Shown: positions 35,283-45,299 of the stretch, one piece after another
Numbering within the stretch: the first letter of the stretch is position 1
Layout: each line of letters opens with the position of its first letter
Position numbers and translations under genes: made by a program
The notes under the pieces: model-generated
Databases searched by the model: none
Told to the model about the DNA's origin: nothing
The model's input: the letters and a program-made list of their open reading frames with translations, nothing else
DNA from: Lyngbya sp. PCC 8106
GTDB taxonomy: Bacteria > Cyanobacteriota > Cyanobacteriia > Cyanobacteriales > Microcoleaceae
DNA length: 64,000 nucleotides
Assembly (NCBI RefSeq): GCF_000169095.1
Contig: NZ_AAVU01000017.1
Location: forward strand, 62,001-126,000
Reading direction: 5' to 3'

Positions 35283-35711
35283 TAGATCATGATGTTTTTT
35301 TATTGTGACAAAATGCTTAAAACATCCTCTCAATCTATCAAATTAGAAGCCTTTATTAACCTTCCTGAAACCAAAATTCAAAATAGCATTAATTAATTCA
35401 TGGCAATATTGAGGGGTTCGCATCTTGAGGCGTAGTAATGATTACCTAATCTCTTGTCGAACCAGTCAAGTTAAGTGCGATCGCGGATCATGCTAAAGTG
35501 CAATCTTAAGCCGTTTTTTAGCTACATAGAGGAAATTCAAATCAGTTACTCCGCCTCAATTCTCCTGCTGATCGGTAGCCGTTGTGACAAATCTTAACAT
35601 CATTTCTCAGCAAATCAGTTTAAGGTAACAATTTAGGCGGTGAAATCATCGCTATCTCAGTATAGAGATGTTTGATGTTGAACAAAAGCTTTCGGATATA
35701 AGGATTTTAGT
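35283..35711. other. Intergenic region of 429 bp upstream of heme oxygenase
   Basis: It contains a GCGATCGC octamer near 35478 and no coding frame of note. The heme oxygenase promoter is expected in the right part, but I cannot pick a clear box. Confidence 0.5.
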
Positions 35712-36431
35712 ATGAGCGTTAATTTAGCAACTCAATTGCGAGAAGGCACGAAAAAATCCCACACCATGGCAGAAAATGTGGGTTTTATCAAATGCTTTTT
35801 GAAAGGAACCGTTGAGAAAACCTCCTACAGAACATTAGGAGCAAACTTCTACTTTGTCTATTCGGCAATGGAAGAGGAGATGGAACGTCACCATAACCAT
35901 CCCATTCTTTCTCGGCTGTATTTTCCCGAACTCAATCGTAAGCAAAGTTTGGAAAAAGACCTATACTATTTCTATGGTTCCAACTGGCGTGAAGAAATCG
36001 CTCCTACAGTTGCAGCTCAAGCTTATGTAGCCCGAATTCGGGAAATTTCTAACACCGAACCCGAATTATTAATTGCTCACCTGTACACTCGCTACATGGG
36101 CGATCTATCTGGTGGACAAATTCTCAAAGCGATCGCTCAACGGGGTATGAACCTCTCAGAAGGCGAAGGTATCCAGTTCTACGAATTTAAGGATATTCCG
36201 GATGAGAAGGCGTTCAAAGCCAATTATCGCCAGATTATGAATGATTTATCCATCGATCAAGCCACAGCCGATCGGATTGTTGCTGAAGCCAACGCCGCCT
36301 TCGGAATGAACATGAAAATGTTCAATGAACTCGAAGGGAATTTGATCAAAGCGATTGGTTTAATGTTGTTTAATACCTTAACTCGTAAACGCGCCACAGG
36401 TTCCACTGAACTCGCACCTGCTGCGGAATAA
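35712..36431 (+). CDS. ho1: Heme oxygenase (biliverdin-forming)
   Basis: The 239-residue protein starts MSVNLATQLREGTKKSHTMAENVGFIKCFLKG, where His17 in KKSHTMAEN is the expected proximal heme ligand. It contains LYTRYMGDLSGGQILKAIAQRGM, the distal helix signature. It opens heme to biliverdin IX-alpha with ferredoxin as donor, the first step to phycobilins and phytochrome chromophores. Length and motifs match cyanobacterial HO1. It lies on its own, upstream of a hybrid kinase whose first GAF domain resembles bilin-binding ones but lacks the attachment cysteine. Confidence 0.95.
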   Translation: MSVNLATQLREGTKKSHTMAENVGFIKCFLKGTVEKTSYRTLGANFYFVYSAMEEEMERHHNHPILSRLYFPELNRKQSLEKDLYYFYGSNWREEIAPTVAAQAYVARIREISNTEPELLIAHLYTRYMGDLSGGQILKAIAQRGMNLSEGEGIQFYEFKDIPDEKAFKANYRQIMNDLSIDQATADRIVAEANAAFGMNMKMFNELEGNLIKAIGLMLFNTLTRKRATGSTELAPAAE

Positions 36432-36849
36432 TACCTGTTGAAATTGATTTGAAACTGAATTAAGTCTGCCGAAAGGAGAACACTGAATCCTGGACGCTTA
36501 GTGGCTGTAACATCAAGCAGTCATTAAGTTTCCCGGATTTTGCCGTTTCAAATCAAAGCAGAACGGATCAAAGTGTCGAAAAACTAAGATTCATATTTTC
36601 AATACAAAAGACTCAAGACTTTGTAAAGTAATGATAAAGCTGCTGACACAATTATGAAGCTTTAATATAGAGATCAAGACAACACTAATAAGGGGTAAAA
36701 CTTCCTCACCGATTGAGTTTGACTCAAGATCACATGAGAGTGAAGTAGAGTTCCGTATACTCACGGATGAAAGAGTGAGGAAAAATACTTTATAACAGAA
36801 GAGGAGGAACTGAACTCAAAATCAATCACGAGAATTGACCACTCAAGCC
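36432..36849. other. Intergenic region of 418 bp upstream of the hybrid kinase
   Basis: It is AT-rich with no recognisable gene. A strong GAGGAGGAAC sequence at 36801-36810 looks like a ribosome-binding site, yet no usable start codon in the kinase frame lies at a proper distance; a stop codon in that frame at 36811-36813 follows immediately. Confidence 0.5.
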
Positions 36850-39800
36850 ATGAACAACACTCAAATCACTCAAATTGTTAATCAACGAATTCATCAATCT
36901 CTCGACTTAACAACCCTACTTCAAACCACCGTTGATGAAATCAGACAAATTCTTCGTTGTGATCGCATTTTATTGTATCAGTTTTTGGCGGATGATTGTC
37001 CTAAAAATATTGCCCAATCAATTAACTTTAAATATGGCGATCTAGAATCTTTTAAGATTGAAAATCAGAGTGAATATCTTACGAAAAGACAATCAATTTC
37101 CAATCTATATCAATCTAAACTAACAGAAAAGACAATTAAAAACTTAGAGCAAGCTCAAATTAAATCTTATTTGTCTATTCCTGTCGTTATCCATTTAGAA
37201 TCATCTGATGATCAACCCCCTCAAAAATCTCAAAATTGGGGAGCTTTAATTGCTCATCACTGTGAACAATTCCGAAACTGGAAACCCGAAGAAATAGAAC
37301 TCTTAGATCAACTCTCCATTCAACTTTCAATTGCAATCCAAAAAGACCAACTTCGTCAAAAAATAAAAACTCTCAATGCTAAACTTACAGCCCAAACTAA
37401 AACCAGTAATCAAAAAATCAAAGCCCTTCTGAATAACACCTTTCAATGTACAGCAATACTCAGTCGAGAGGGAATTTTACTCGATGTCAATCAAACCGCT
37501 TTAGACTTTGGTGGTTTAAAACGCGAAGAAACTATTAACCGTCCCTTTTGGGAAACTTACTGGTGGACAATCTCCCCAGAAACCCAACACCAACTCCGTC
37601 AAAGTATCGCTAAAGCTGCTTCTGGAGAATCAATTTACTATGAAGTTAATGTCAAAATAGTAGGGGGTAAAGTCGCAACCACAGACTTTGCTTTGCGTCC
37701 ACTTCGAGATCAAACAGGCGAGGTTATATTATTAATCGCAGAAAGTCGAGATCTTAGCGCTCACGTCGAAGTCAAACGCGCCCTGCAAGACAATCAAATC
37801 CTGTTAAGTTCTGTTCTAGATTGTATTCCTCAAGCTGTTTTTTGGAAAAATAAAGAAGGAAATTTTCTCGGCTGTAACTACCAATTTAGTGTGGATGGAG
37901 GTTTATCTTCTAGCAAAGAAATCATTGGTAAAACTGACTTTGATATGCCGTGGAAAGAAGAAGCCAAACTCTATCGCGCCGATGATCATCAAGTAATGGC
38001 ATCTGGAGAAGCCAAACTCAATATTGAAGAACCCATCACAAAAGTCGGAAACATTTCACGGTTACTAAGAAGCCATAAAATGCCTTTGCGAGATGCAGAG
38101 GGAGAAATTATCGGCGTTGTGGGAACCTACGAAGATATTACCGAACGTAAAAAAGCAGAATTAGCATTACGTTGTAGTGAAGCCCGTTATCAAATGTTAG
38201 TCGAGAACTTCCCCAACGGTGCTGTAATGATGTTTGATCACGACTTACGGTATATCCTGATTGGTGGTTTAGGACTCGCAGAAGTGGGACTTTCTAAACA
38301 GGAGATGGAAGGGAAAACAATATGGGAAGCCTTACCAAAAGAAACCTGCGAACTAATCGAACCGTTATATCATCGGACTTTAGCTGGAGAAGAATTTGTT
38401 GCTGAACTTCCCTTTGGAGATCATATTTATCTCGTCTACTTTTTTCCCATTATCGATCAAGAAACCATACAAACGGGTGTCGTTCTCACCCAAGATATTA
38501 CTCAACAGAAACAAGCCGAACAAAGACTACAGCAACTCAACCAAGAACTCGAAGCGAGAGTTCAACAACGCACCGCCGATCTAGAAGCCGAAATTGACGA
38601 ACGAACTCGTTTATTAAACATTTTAGATGCAAGTTTAAATGAAATCTATATCTTTGATGCCGAAACCCTAAAATTTCAATATGCTAACCAAGGTGCTTTG
38701 CGAAATCTGGGTTACACCCTCGAACAACTTCAACAGATAACAGCCATTAAACTCAAACCCCAACTGACTCCAGAAAAATTTCAACAGTTAATTGATCCCT
38801 TATTAAATCATCAACAACACAAAATAATTTTTAGAGCCGCCTATCAACGGAAAAATGGGACGTTATACCCGGTAGAAGTTCACTTTCAACTGATCGAACA
38901 TCAACAAGAACGTTTATTTCTAGCTGTTGCTCTTGATATTACCGAACGTCAACAAACCGAAGATCGTTTACGACTGGTCGAATTTGCCCTCGATAATGCC
39001 CAAGAAAGTGTTGTTATTGTCGATCAATCAGGTCAGATTGTTTATGTTAACAAAACCGCTTGTGAAAGTTTGGGCTATTCGAGTGCAAAACTCTCCAATC
39101 TCAAAATTTGGCAAATTGATCAAACCCTAAACGCTCCGCCCCAGTGGGAACAGTTTTGCCAACGTCTCAAACACCAAAAATCCCTGTTATTAGAGTCTAT
39201 TCATCATACCCAAACTGGTGAAGCCATTCCAGTAGAAATTACCCTGACCGAATTAAACTTTCATGGTATCCCCTACTTCTGCGAAATTGCTCGGGATATT
39301 CGAGAACGCAAACAAGCAGAAGCCGCTCTCCAAAAACGAGATAATTATCTCACCGCTTTAGTAGAAGTGCAGCGTCAACTGTTGTGTGCTACTTCTCAAA
39401 GTGATTTATACAAACTCGTGCTTTCTATCTTAGGTCAAGCGGCGAATGCCAGTCAGGTTTATGTATTTGAACACTATTACGATGAGTTTCAGCGTCCATA
39501 TTTGTATTATATGTCTCACTGGTCGGCTCCGGATGCAACTTCTCGACTCAACCGTTCTGTTCTGCAACAACTTTATGATACCCCCTGTTTTTCGTCCTGG
39601 GTTGAAAAACTTGCTCAAGGTGAAGCAATTTGTGAGAGTTTAAGCGATATGACCTCAGAACAACGTCAAATTCTTGAACCTGTGGGCATCTTTACCGTAT
39701 TATTATTTCCGCTAATTGTTAAAGGTGAATTTTTTGGATTAATTGGTTTTGATAACGATGAAGATGATCGTCAGTGGGATGAAGCCGAAATCAGTTTATT

Positions 39801-41424
39801 AGCTGCTGCGGTCAGTGCGATCGCTCTAGCTACTGAACGTCAACTCGCCCAAGAACAACTCAAACGTCAGCTAACTGCGATTGAAGCCGCCAGCGAAGGA
39901 ATTGCAATTACTAGCCCAATGGGAGACTATCTTTACCTGAACAAAGCCCATTTAGAACTGTTTGGTTATACCGAAGCCAACGAATTATTAAACCGTAACT
40001 GGAAGAGTCTTTATCACCCAGAAGAAGGCGATCGCATTGATCGAGAAGTTATTGCTAAACTGATGGAAAAGGGATATTCACGGGGCGAAGCTTTAGCCAT
40101 TCGTAAAGACGGAAGTACATTTCTCGAAGAATTCTCCCTGACTCTGACCAATAGCGGCGAATTTGTCTGTGTTTGTCGAGATATCACTGAACGCAAACGG
40201 GCAGAAGTTGAACTACGTCGAACAAATGCTCAGTTAGAACGAGCAACCCGTCTCAAAGATGAATTTATGGCAAATATGAGCCATGAATTACGAACACCAT
40301 TGTATTCGATTTTAGGCTTATCGGAGGTCTTGCAACAGGAGGTTTATGGAGTTCTCAATGCCGAACAATTGCGATCGCTATCAACGATTGAACAGAGTGG
40401 TCAACATTTACTCGAACTCATCAATGAGATCCTCGATTTATCTAAGATAGAATCAGGCAAAATGGAGTTACAGCTTTCTGCGGTTAATCTGACTCAACTT
40501 TGTCAATCTAGCCTTAATTTTGTTAAACCCCAAGCCGATCAAAAAAATATCCAATTACAGTTTATTGCCACTCCTGTTCCGGTGATTATTAACATCGATG
40601 AACTTCGTATTCGTCAAGTCTTAATTAATCTCCTCAGTAATGCGGTAAAATTTACCCCAGAAGGGAATCATATTTTACTGAAGATTGAGACTGAACCTCA
40701 AAATAATTGTGTACATTTGAGTGTTACTGATACAGGAATTGGTATTGCTCCAGAAGATCAAGTCCGTTTATTTGAACCTTTTGTACAAATTGATAGTAGT
40801 CTTTCTCGCCGATATTCCGGTACGGGTTTGGGGTTAGCTCTAGTTCGACAAATTACTCAAATGCACGCTGGAACCGTTTCTCTTGACAGTGAAGTGGGGC
40901 GAGGAAGTACCTTTATTGTTACACTTCCCTGGAATTCTACGGTTGTTCCTGAAACTGTAGATGCGTTACTGTCTGCAAACAATAATCTTAATGAAACGAC
41001 AGAAGATTTATTGACAACTGCTAAACCTCAGTTTTCAAACTCATTTTTTGAAGGATCTCCAACCATTCTCATTGCAGAAGATGATCCAGCCAATGCGGAA
41101 ACGGTAGCTGATTATTTAGAAACCCGAGGATATCAAATTATTTTGGCTAAAAACGGTATTGAAGCGGTTCAATATGCCCAACAATATCAGCCTCAAATAA
41201 TTATTATTGATATTCAAATTCCAGAACTTGATGGCAAAAAAGCCATTCGTAAAATCCGCACCAATCCAGAAACGGCTGCAATTCCTATTATTGTATTAAC
41301 GGCTTTAGTGGGAAGTCAAGAACGTGAACACTGTTTGCAAGCTGGAGCAAATGATTATATGAGCAAACCCATTAGTTTAAAAACGTTATCGGATAAAATC
41401 AAAGAACTGTTAAACCTGAGATGA
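36850..41424 (+). CDS. Hybrid sensor histidine kinase with two GAF, six PAS and a receiver domain
   Basis: The roughly 1524-residue cytoplasmic protein reads, in order: GAF (about 10-155), PAS/PAC units near 190, 320, 445, 590 and 710, a second GAF (about 845-990), a sixth PAS (about 1005-1120), HisKA with phospho-His1145 (NMSHELRTP), an HATPase domain with NLLSNAVKFTPEG and TGIGIAPEDQ, and a C-terminal receiver with phospho-acceptor Asp1454 (IIIIDIQIPELDG). No membrane segment is visible. The first GAF has the WGALIAHHCEQFRNW pattern of bilin-type GAFs but Lys-Thr where Cys-His is expected. The start is uncertain (TTG at 36835 or ATG at 36850). It precedes another receiver-kinase. Confidence 0.9.
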   Translation: MNNTQITQIVNQRIHQSLDLTTLLQTTVDEIRQILRCDRILLYQFLADDCPKNIAQSINFKYGDLESFKIENQSEYLTKRQSISNLYQSKLTEKTIKNLEQAQIKSYLSIPVVIHLESSDDQPPQKSQNWGALIAHHCEQFRNWKPEEIELLDQLSIQLSIAIQKDQLRQKIKTLNAKLTAQTKTSNQKIKALLNNTFQCTAILSREGILLDVNQTALDFGGLKREETINRPFWETYWWTISPETQHQLRQSIAKAASGESIYYEVNVKIVGGKVATTDFALRPLRDQTGEVILLIAESRDLSAHVEVKRALQDNQILLSSVLDCIPQAVFWKNKEGNFLGCNYQFSVDGGLSSSKEIIGKTDFDMPWKEEAKLYRADDHQVMASGEAKLNIEEPITKVGNISRLLRSHKMPLRDAEGEIIGVVGTYEDITERKKAELALRCSEARYQMLVENFPNGAVMMFDHDLRYILIGGLGLAEVGLSKQEMEGKTIWEALPKETCELIEPLYHRTLAGEEFVAELPFGDHIYLVYFFPIIDQETIQTGVVLTQDITQQKQAEQRLQQLNQELEARVQQRTADLEAEIDERTRLLNILDASLNEIYIFDAETLKFQYANQGALRNLGYTLEQLQQITAIKLKPQLTPEKFQQLIDPLLNHQQHKIIFRAAYQRKNGTLYPVEVHFQLIEHQQERLFLAVALDITERQQTEDRLRLVEFALDNAQESVVIVDQSGQIVYVNKTACESLGYSSAKLSNLKIWQIDQTLNAPPQWEQFCQRLKHQKSLLLESIHHTQTGEAIPVEITLTELNFHGIPYFCEIARDIRERKQAEAALQKRDNYLTALVEVQRQLLCATSQSDLYKLVLSILGQAANASQVYVFEHYYDEFQRPYLYYMSHWSAPDATSRLNRSVLQQLYDTPCFSSWVEKLAQGEAICESLSDMTSEQRQILEPVGIFTVLLFPLIVKGEFFGLIGFDNDEDDRQWDEAEISLLAAAVSAIALATERQLAQEQLKRQLTAIEAASEGIAITSPMGDYLYLNKAHLELFGYTEANELLNRNWKSLYHPEEGDRIDREVIAKLMEKGYSRGEALAIRKDGSTFLEEFSLTLTNSGEFVCVCRDITERKRAEVELRRTNAQLERATRLKDEFMANMSHELRTPLYSILGLSEVLQQEVYGVLNAEQLRSLSTIEQSGQHLLELINEILDLSKIESGKMELQLSAVNLTQLCQSSLNFVKPQADQKNIQLQFIATPVPVIINIDELRIRQVLINLLSNAVKFTPEGNHILLKIETEPQNNCVHLSVTDTGIGIAPEDQVRLFEPFVQIDSSLSRRYSGTGLGLALVRQITQMHAGTVSLDSEVGRGSTFIVTLPWNSTVVPETVDALLSANNNLNETTEDLLTTAKPQFSNSFFEGSPTILIAEDDPANAETVADYLETRGYQIILAKNGIEAVQYAQQYQPQIIIIDIQIPELDGKKAIRKIRTNPETAAIPIIVLTALVGSQEREHCLQAGANDYMSKPISLKTLSDKIKELLNLR

Positions 41425-41538
41425 CTGTTAAACCTGAGATGATTGATCGTAAAAAAACATGAGTTTTGAAAGATGACATTGATTCATTTCTAGACCCAAA
41501 AATTCTGATTTTTTTGATTTATTACTTGACTTAAAAAA

Positions 41539-42630
41539 ATGAATGGTGCAAAAATTTTAATTGTCGATGATGAACCCAATAATTTTGATGTTATCGAAGC
41601 TCAATTGCTAGAAGAACCATATGAATTAAGTTATGCTTCTAGTGGGATAAAAGCCTTACAACGGTTGCCTTTATTTAAACCAGATGTCATCCTTTTAGAT
41701 GTAATGATGCCAGAGATGGATGGGGTAAAAGTGTGTCAAAAAATAAAATCAGATCCTCAATGGTCTCATATTCCAATTGTTGCAGTAACAGCCCTCAATT
41801 CTAAACAAGAGATGGCTCGTTGTTTGGAAGGAGGAGCAGATGATTTTATTAGTAAACCTGCGAGTAGTATTGAACTTCGAGCGAGAATTCGTTCAATGCT
41901 GCGAATTAAACAACAATATGATACCTTACAACAACAACGGGATACTCTCGCTGATATTCTCAGATTACGGGAAGAAATGTCACACATGATTGTCCATGAT
42001 CTGCGAAATCCGATTGCTTGTATTCTCTTTGCTGGAGAACTTTTAAAAGAAGATTCACTCTCAGAATCAAGCCGAAACAAAGTTCAACGTATCGTCAATT
42101 GTGGACAACGATTACAATCCTTAACCAATGATTTATTAGTGATGGCAAAACTGGAATCTGGAAATTTGATTCTTACTCAAAAAACGATAGATTTTGGTCA
42201 ATTTTCTGAACAAACTGTTTTTGATTTTGAAACGATAGCGACTCAGAAAAAAATTAGATTGATTTCCGAAGTTCCGTCAACTCAAAAACAAGTAAATCTC
42301 GATCCCAACTTATTTCGGCGAGTCCTCGATAACTTACTCTCCAATGCTATTAAGTTCTCTCCAAATAACAGTGTAGTTCGCTTTCGAGTAGAGTATCCTG
42401 AACAGGAATCCATTCAAGTCAGAATTTACATTTATGATCAAGGCCCGGGTGTGAGTAAAGAACTACAAAATGTTATTTTTAAAAAGTATGCAGTGGGAAC
42501 TGTCGTAGAAGGGATTGAACAAATTGGGTTGGGTTTAGCATTTTGTAAGATGATTGTAGAAACTCATGGAGGTCAAATTTTTGTCGAAAATAATCCCCCA
42601 AAAGGCGCGACGTTTATCCTAGAAATTTAG
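41539..42630 (+). CDS. Receiver-histidine kinase (response regulator fused to HisKA/HATPase)
   Basis: The 363-residue protein has an N-terminal receiver (ILIVDDEPNN ... DVILLDVMMPEMDG, phospho-Asp near residue 54, conserved Lys in FISKPAS). A coiled linker, HisKA with MIVHDLRNPIACILFAGELL, and an HATPase (NLLSNAIKFSPN, DQGPGVSKE, GLGLAFCKMIVETHGG) follow. It most likely takes phosphate from a partner kinase and then signals through its own kinase core. It lies 114 bp downstream of the large hybrid kinase on the same strand, so the two may form one phosphorelay. No DNA-binding output is encoded nearby. Confidence 0.9.
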   Translation: MNGAKILIVDDEPNNFDVIEAQLLEEPYELSYASSGIKALQRLPLFKPDVILLDVMMPEMDGVKVCQKIKSDPQWSHIPIVAVTALNSKQEMARCLEGGADDFISKPASSIELRARIRSMLRIKQQYDTLQQQRDTLADILRLREEMSHMIVHDLRNPIACILFAGELLKEDSLSESSRNKVQRIVNCGQRLQSLTNDLLVMAKLESGNLILTQKTIDFGQFSEQTVFDFETIATQKKIRLISEVPSTQKQVNLDPNLFRRVLDNLLSNAIKFSPNNSVVRFRVEYPEQESIQVRIYIYDQGPGVSKELQNVIFKKYAVGTVVEGIEQIGLGLAFCKMIVETHGGQIFVENNPPKGATFILEI

Positions 42631-42782
42631 CTCTTTCGGTTTGTCATCGGTGAGAATTCGCGCTCGTTCCCTCTCTGTGATCCCCAGTTTTTGCCAAAAC
42701 GTTATATTTTTTGTCGTAAAATATCCCATTTGCTGTATACTTAGCTCTAAGATAAATCTCTCTACTATTCTGGGTTAAGCAA

Positions 42783-45152
42783 ATGAGTATCAGTGAGATT
42801 GCAGCAACAATGCCCTTCTCGACGGATTCCCGTCTTGTTCCTGCTCCTGGAACTCAACTCGATGCTTCCCAAATTCGCAACCTCAATGACCTGATCTTCT
42901 CTCTGGCTCAACAGGCAAATCTCTTTCAACTTCCACCTCCCTTAATCTCCCTGTCTCAATTCCCCCTATCTCTACAGCAGGAAATCAAAAGCACTTTTGG
43001 AAGTTTTGGACGAGTCTGTGAAGTCGTCAATCATCTTCTATTACACCTGAGGCGACCCCACGCGATCGCTTACTATTCTCAACAGAGTAAGATTGGTAAA
43101 AAACTCCCCAACGCCCTCTACGTTCATATCAGCGCGATTGATCATCTTGATCCGGCTTTGCGTCTCTACGAGTCTTGGAGTCGGCAAATATTAGAGAATA
43201 TCGAAGGGGTAACAATCGTTAAATTTCATACCCATAAACCTGTTGTTTCCTATCTATTCTACCCGGATTTTGACAGTGATCCCCATCCGGCTTTAACAGC
43301 GAGTCTGTTGGTTAATCTACAAACCCGTCACCTCAAAACCCACGACTATGATCATAGCGATAACCCACCCATTCTCCATCGTAAAGAAACCTTTGTTACC
43401 CCTGACTATCCTGACTATGACAAGTTCGCCCGTTTGACGCAAGCAGAAGAAAAACTGGGACTATTAGAGTCTAAACTCAGTTTCTCTGGTGAACATCAAT
43501 CCATTTCTACCTCAGACAAACGTATCTATCGAACTATTGGAACCCGTGAAGGATGGCAACAATATCTTGCTCGAAAAGGAGTAGAAATTCGGGATCATCG
43601 CATTGTTTCGATAGAAGGGGATCAAGAAAATCCATTAGAGTTTGTCCCCATTCCGAAGATAGAACGTCACAAAGCGGCTTTAGTTCGTCGTTCTCTTTCC
43701 CGGCCTGTGAAGTTAGTTTTAGAAGCCGATTTATTTTCTGAAAATACTACTTTTTTTGATTATGGATGTGGCTACGGAGGTGACATTGAACGCATGGTCG
43801 AAAAAGGGTATGAAAGTTCAGGTTGGGATCCTTACTATTCTCCTGATACCCCTTTAAAAGAAGCGGATATTGTCAACTTGGGTTACATCATTAATGTGAT
43901 TGAATGTCAACGAGAACGACGCCAAGCTTTGGTGAATGCCTGGGAACTGACAAAACAGGTTTTAATTGTTGCTGCCCAGATTTTAATTGATGATCGCGAT
44001 CGCGGAATTGTTGCTTATGGAGATGGGGTTATTACCAATCGGAATACTTTTCAGAAATATTATGAGCAAGAAGAACTCAAAGTTTATATAGATCAAGTGT
44101 TAGAGGTAAATTCTATTCCGCTTGATATTGGCGTTTATGTGGTGTTTCGCAACGGAAGTCAGGGTGAAAATTTTCGAGCATCTCGCTATAGATCTCGTCT
44201 AATTTCTCCGAGAATCTGCACACAAGTTAAACGGTTTGAAGACTATGAACCGTTACTTCAACCCTTGATCAAATTTGTTAGCGATCGCGGACGAATTCCG
44301 GTTGTTGGGGAACTGGCCAATGAAGACGAAATTCGAGCAGAATTTGGGACATTTAAAAGAGCATTTAAGGTCATTTTACAAGCCACTGATCCCGAAGATT
44401 GGGAAAAAGTAGCGGATCGCCGTCGTCAGGATTTTTTAGTTTATTTGGCATTAAGTCAGTTTAGTCATCGCCCCAAACTTTCTCAGCATTCAGAAGGGGT
44501 TCGCAATGATATAAAAGGGCTATTTGGCAGCTATAAGAAAGCTTGTGCTTTAGCTGATATTATGTTATATAGTATGGGAAGCCTAGAAGTGATCGCAGAC
44601 TGTTGTTCAAATAGTCCTATCGGTCAAAAATATTCTCACTCTCTAGGGGTTCATATTTCCGCCTTGGAAAAACTAGACCCCCTACTCCGTTTGTACGAAG
44701 GTTGTGCAAACCGAACTCTAGGTCGGTTAGCCGGAACAACTATAATTAAGTTTCACGTCAAAAAACCCAAAATCACCTACTTGTTTTATCCGGATTTTGA
44801 TACTGATCCGCATCCAGCTCTAGACACTAAAATGGAAATCGACCTACGCGATCTCCATGTCACTTATCAGAGCTACGATGGGCCTAATCCACCCATTCTG
44901 CACTGTAAGCAAGCCTATATTACGCCAGAATACCCCTACTATGAGACTTTCGCCAAACTCACTCGTCAAGAGGAGGATTGGGGACTATTAGATAATTTTC
45001 GGGCAATTCAAACTCGCCTGGGTTGGCTGAAGTGCTTAGAAGAACACTGCGCTGAAATCAAAGGTCATCGCGTCTACTGGCGTACTGATGCCGATCCTTA
45101 TCGTAGGAAATTAATCGAATCTGCCCGTCGCACTCGTAAAAAAAAGCACTGA
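42783..45152 (+). CDS. DNA-phosphorothioation-associated-type methyltransferase with duplicated flanking domains
   Basis: The 789-residue protein has a central SAM-type region (RHKAALVRRSLSRPVKLVLE ... FFDYGCGYGGDIERMVEKGY ... ADIVNLGYIINVIE, about residues 295-460). I recognise it as the putative methyltransferase family often linked to dnd phosphorothioation clusters. A second kind of domain appears twice, once before it (about 64-222) and once after (about 571-735). The copies share IGKKLPNALYVHISAIDHLDP / IGQKYSHSLGVHISALEKLDP and YLFYPDFDSDPHPA / YLFYPDFDTDPHPA. The C-terminus is basic. No dnd genes are in the window, so it is an orphan. Function is unproven for the family. Confidence 0.75.
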   Translation: MSISEIAATMPFSTDSRLVPAPGTQLDASQIRNLNDLIFSLAQQANLFQLPPPLISLSQFPLSLQQEIKSTFGSFGRVCEVVNHLLLHLRRPHAIAYYSQQSKIGKKLPNALYVHISAIDHLDPALRLYESWSRQILENIEGVTIVKFHTHKPVVSYLFYPDFDSDPHPALTASLLVNLQTRHLKTHDYDHSDNPPILHRKETFVTPDYPDYDKFARLTQAEEKLGLLESKLSFSGEHQSISTSDKRIYRTIGTREGWQQYLARKGVEIRDHRIVSIEGDQENPLEFVPIPKIERHKAALVRRSLSRPVKLVLEADLFSENTTFFDYGCGYGGDIERMVEKGYESSGWDPYYSPDTPLKEADIVNLGYIINVIECQRERRQALVNAWELTKQVLIVAAQILIDDRDRGIVAYGDGVITNRNTFQKYYEQEELKVYIDQVLEVNSIPLDIGVYVVFRNGSQGENFRASRYRSRLISPRICTQVKRFEDYEPLLQPLIKFVSDRGRIPVVGELANEDEIRAEFGTFKRAFKVILQATDPEDWEKVADRRRQDFLVYLALSQFSHRPKLSQHSEGVRNDIKGLFGSYKKACALADIMLYSMGSLEVIADCCSNSPIGQKYSHSLGVHISALEKLDPLLRLYEGCANRTLGRLAGTTIIKFHVKKPKITYLFYPDFDTDPHPALDTKMEIDLRDLHVTYQSYDGPNPPILHCKQAYITPEYPYYETFAKLTRQEEDWGLLDNFRAIQTRLGWLKCLEEHCAEIKGHRVYWRTDADPYRRKLIESARRTRKKKH

Positions 45153-45299
45153 TCTACCATTCATTCTACCGAAAAAAGAGGTGATGGATTCGTCATAATT
45201 AAGACGGAAATGTTTTGAATAGACCTGTAGGATCCTATCACAGGTTCTCCTAAATCGAATCTTAACTTCACATTTTTTACCTATTCCTCAATAATTATC

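Noticed and set aside
35712..36431. Linkage of heme oxygenase to a true phytochrome gene in the downstream kinase
   Set aside because: The kinase lacks PHY-domain features and the chromophore-binding Cys-His in its bilin-like GAF.
42783..45152. A phosphorothioation (dnd/ssp) defence island
   Set aside because: Only the associated methyltransferase-type gene is present. The neighbours are kinases, a pentapeptide-repeat protein and a glycosyltransferase, with no dndA-E, ssp or pbe genes.
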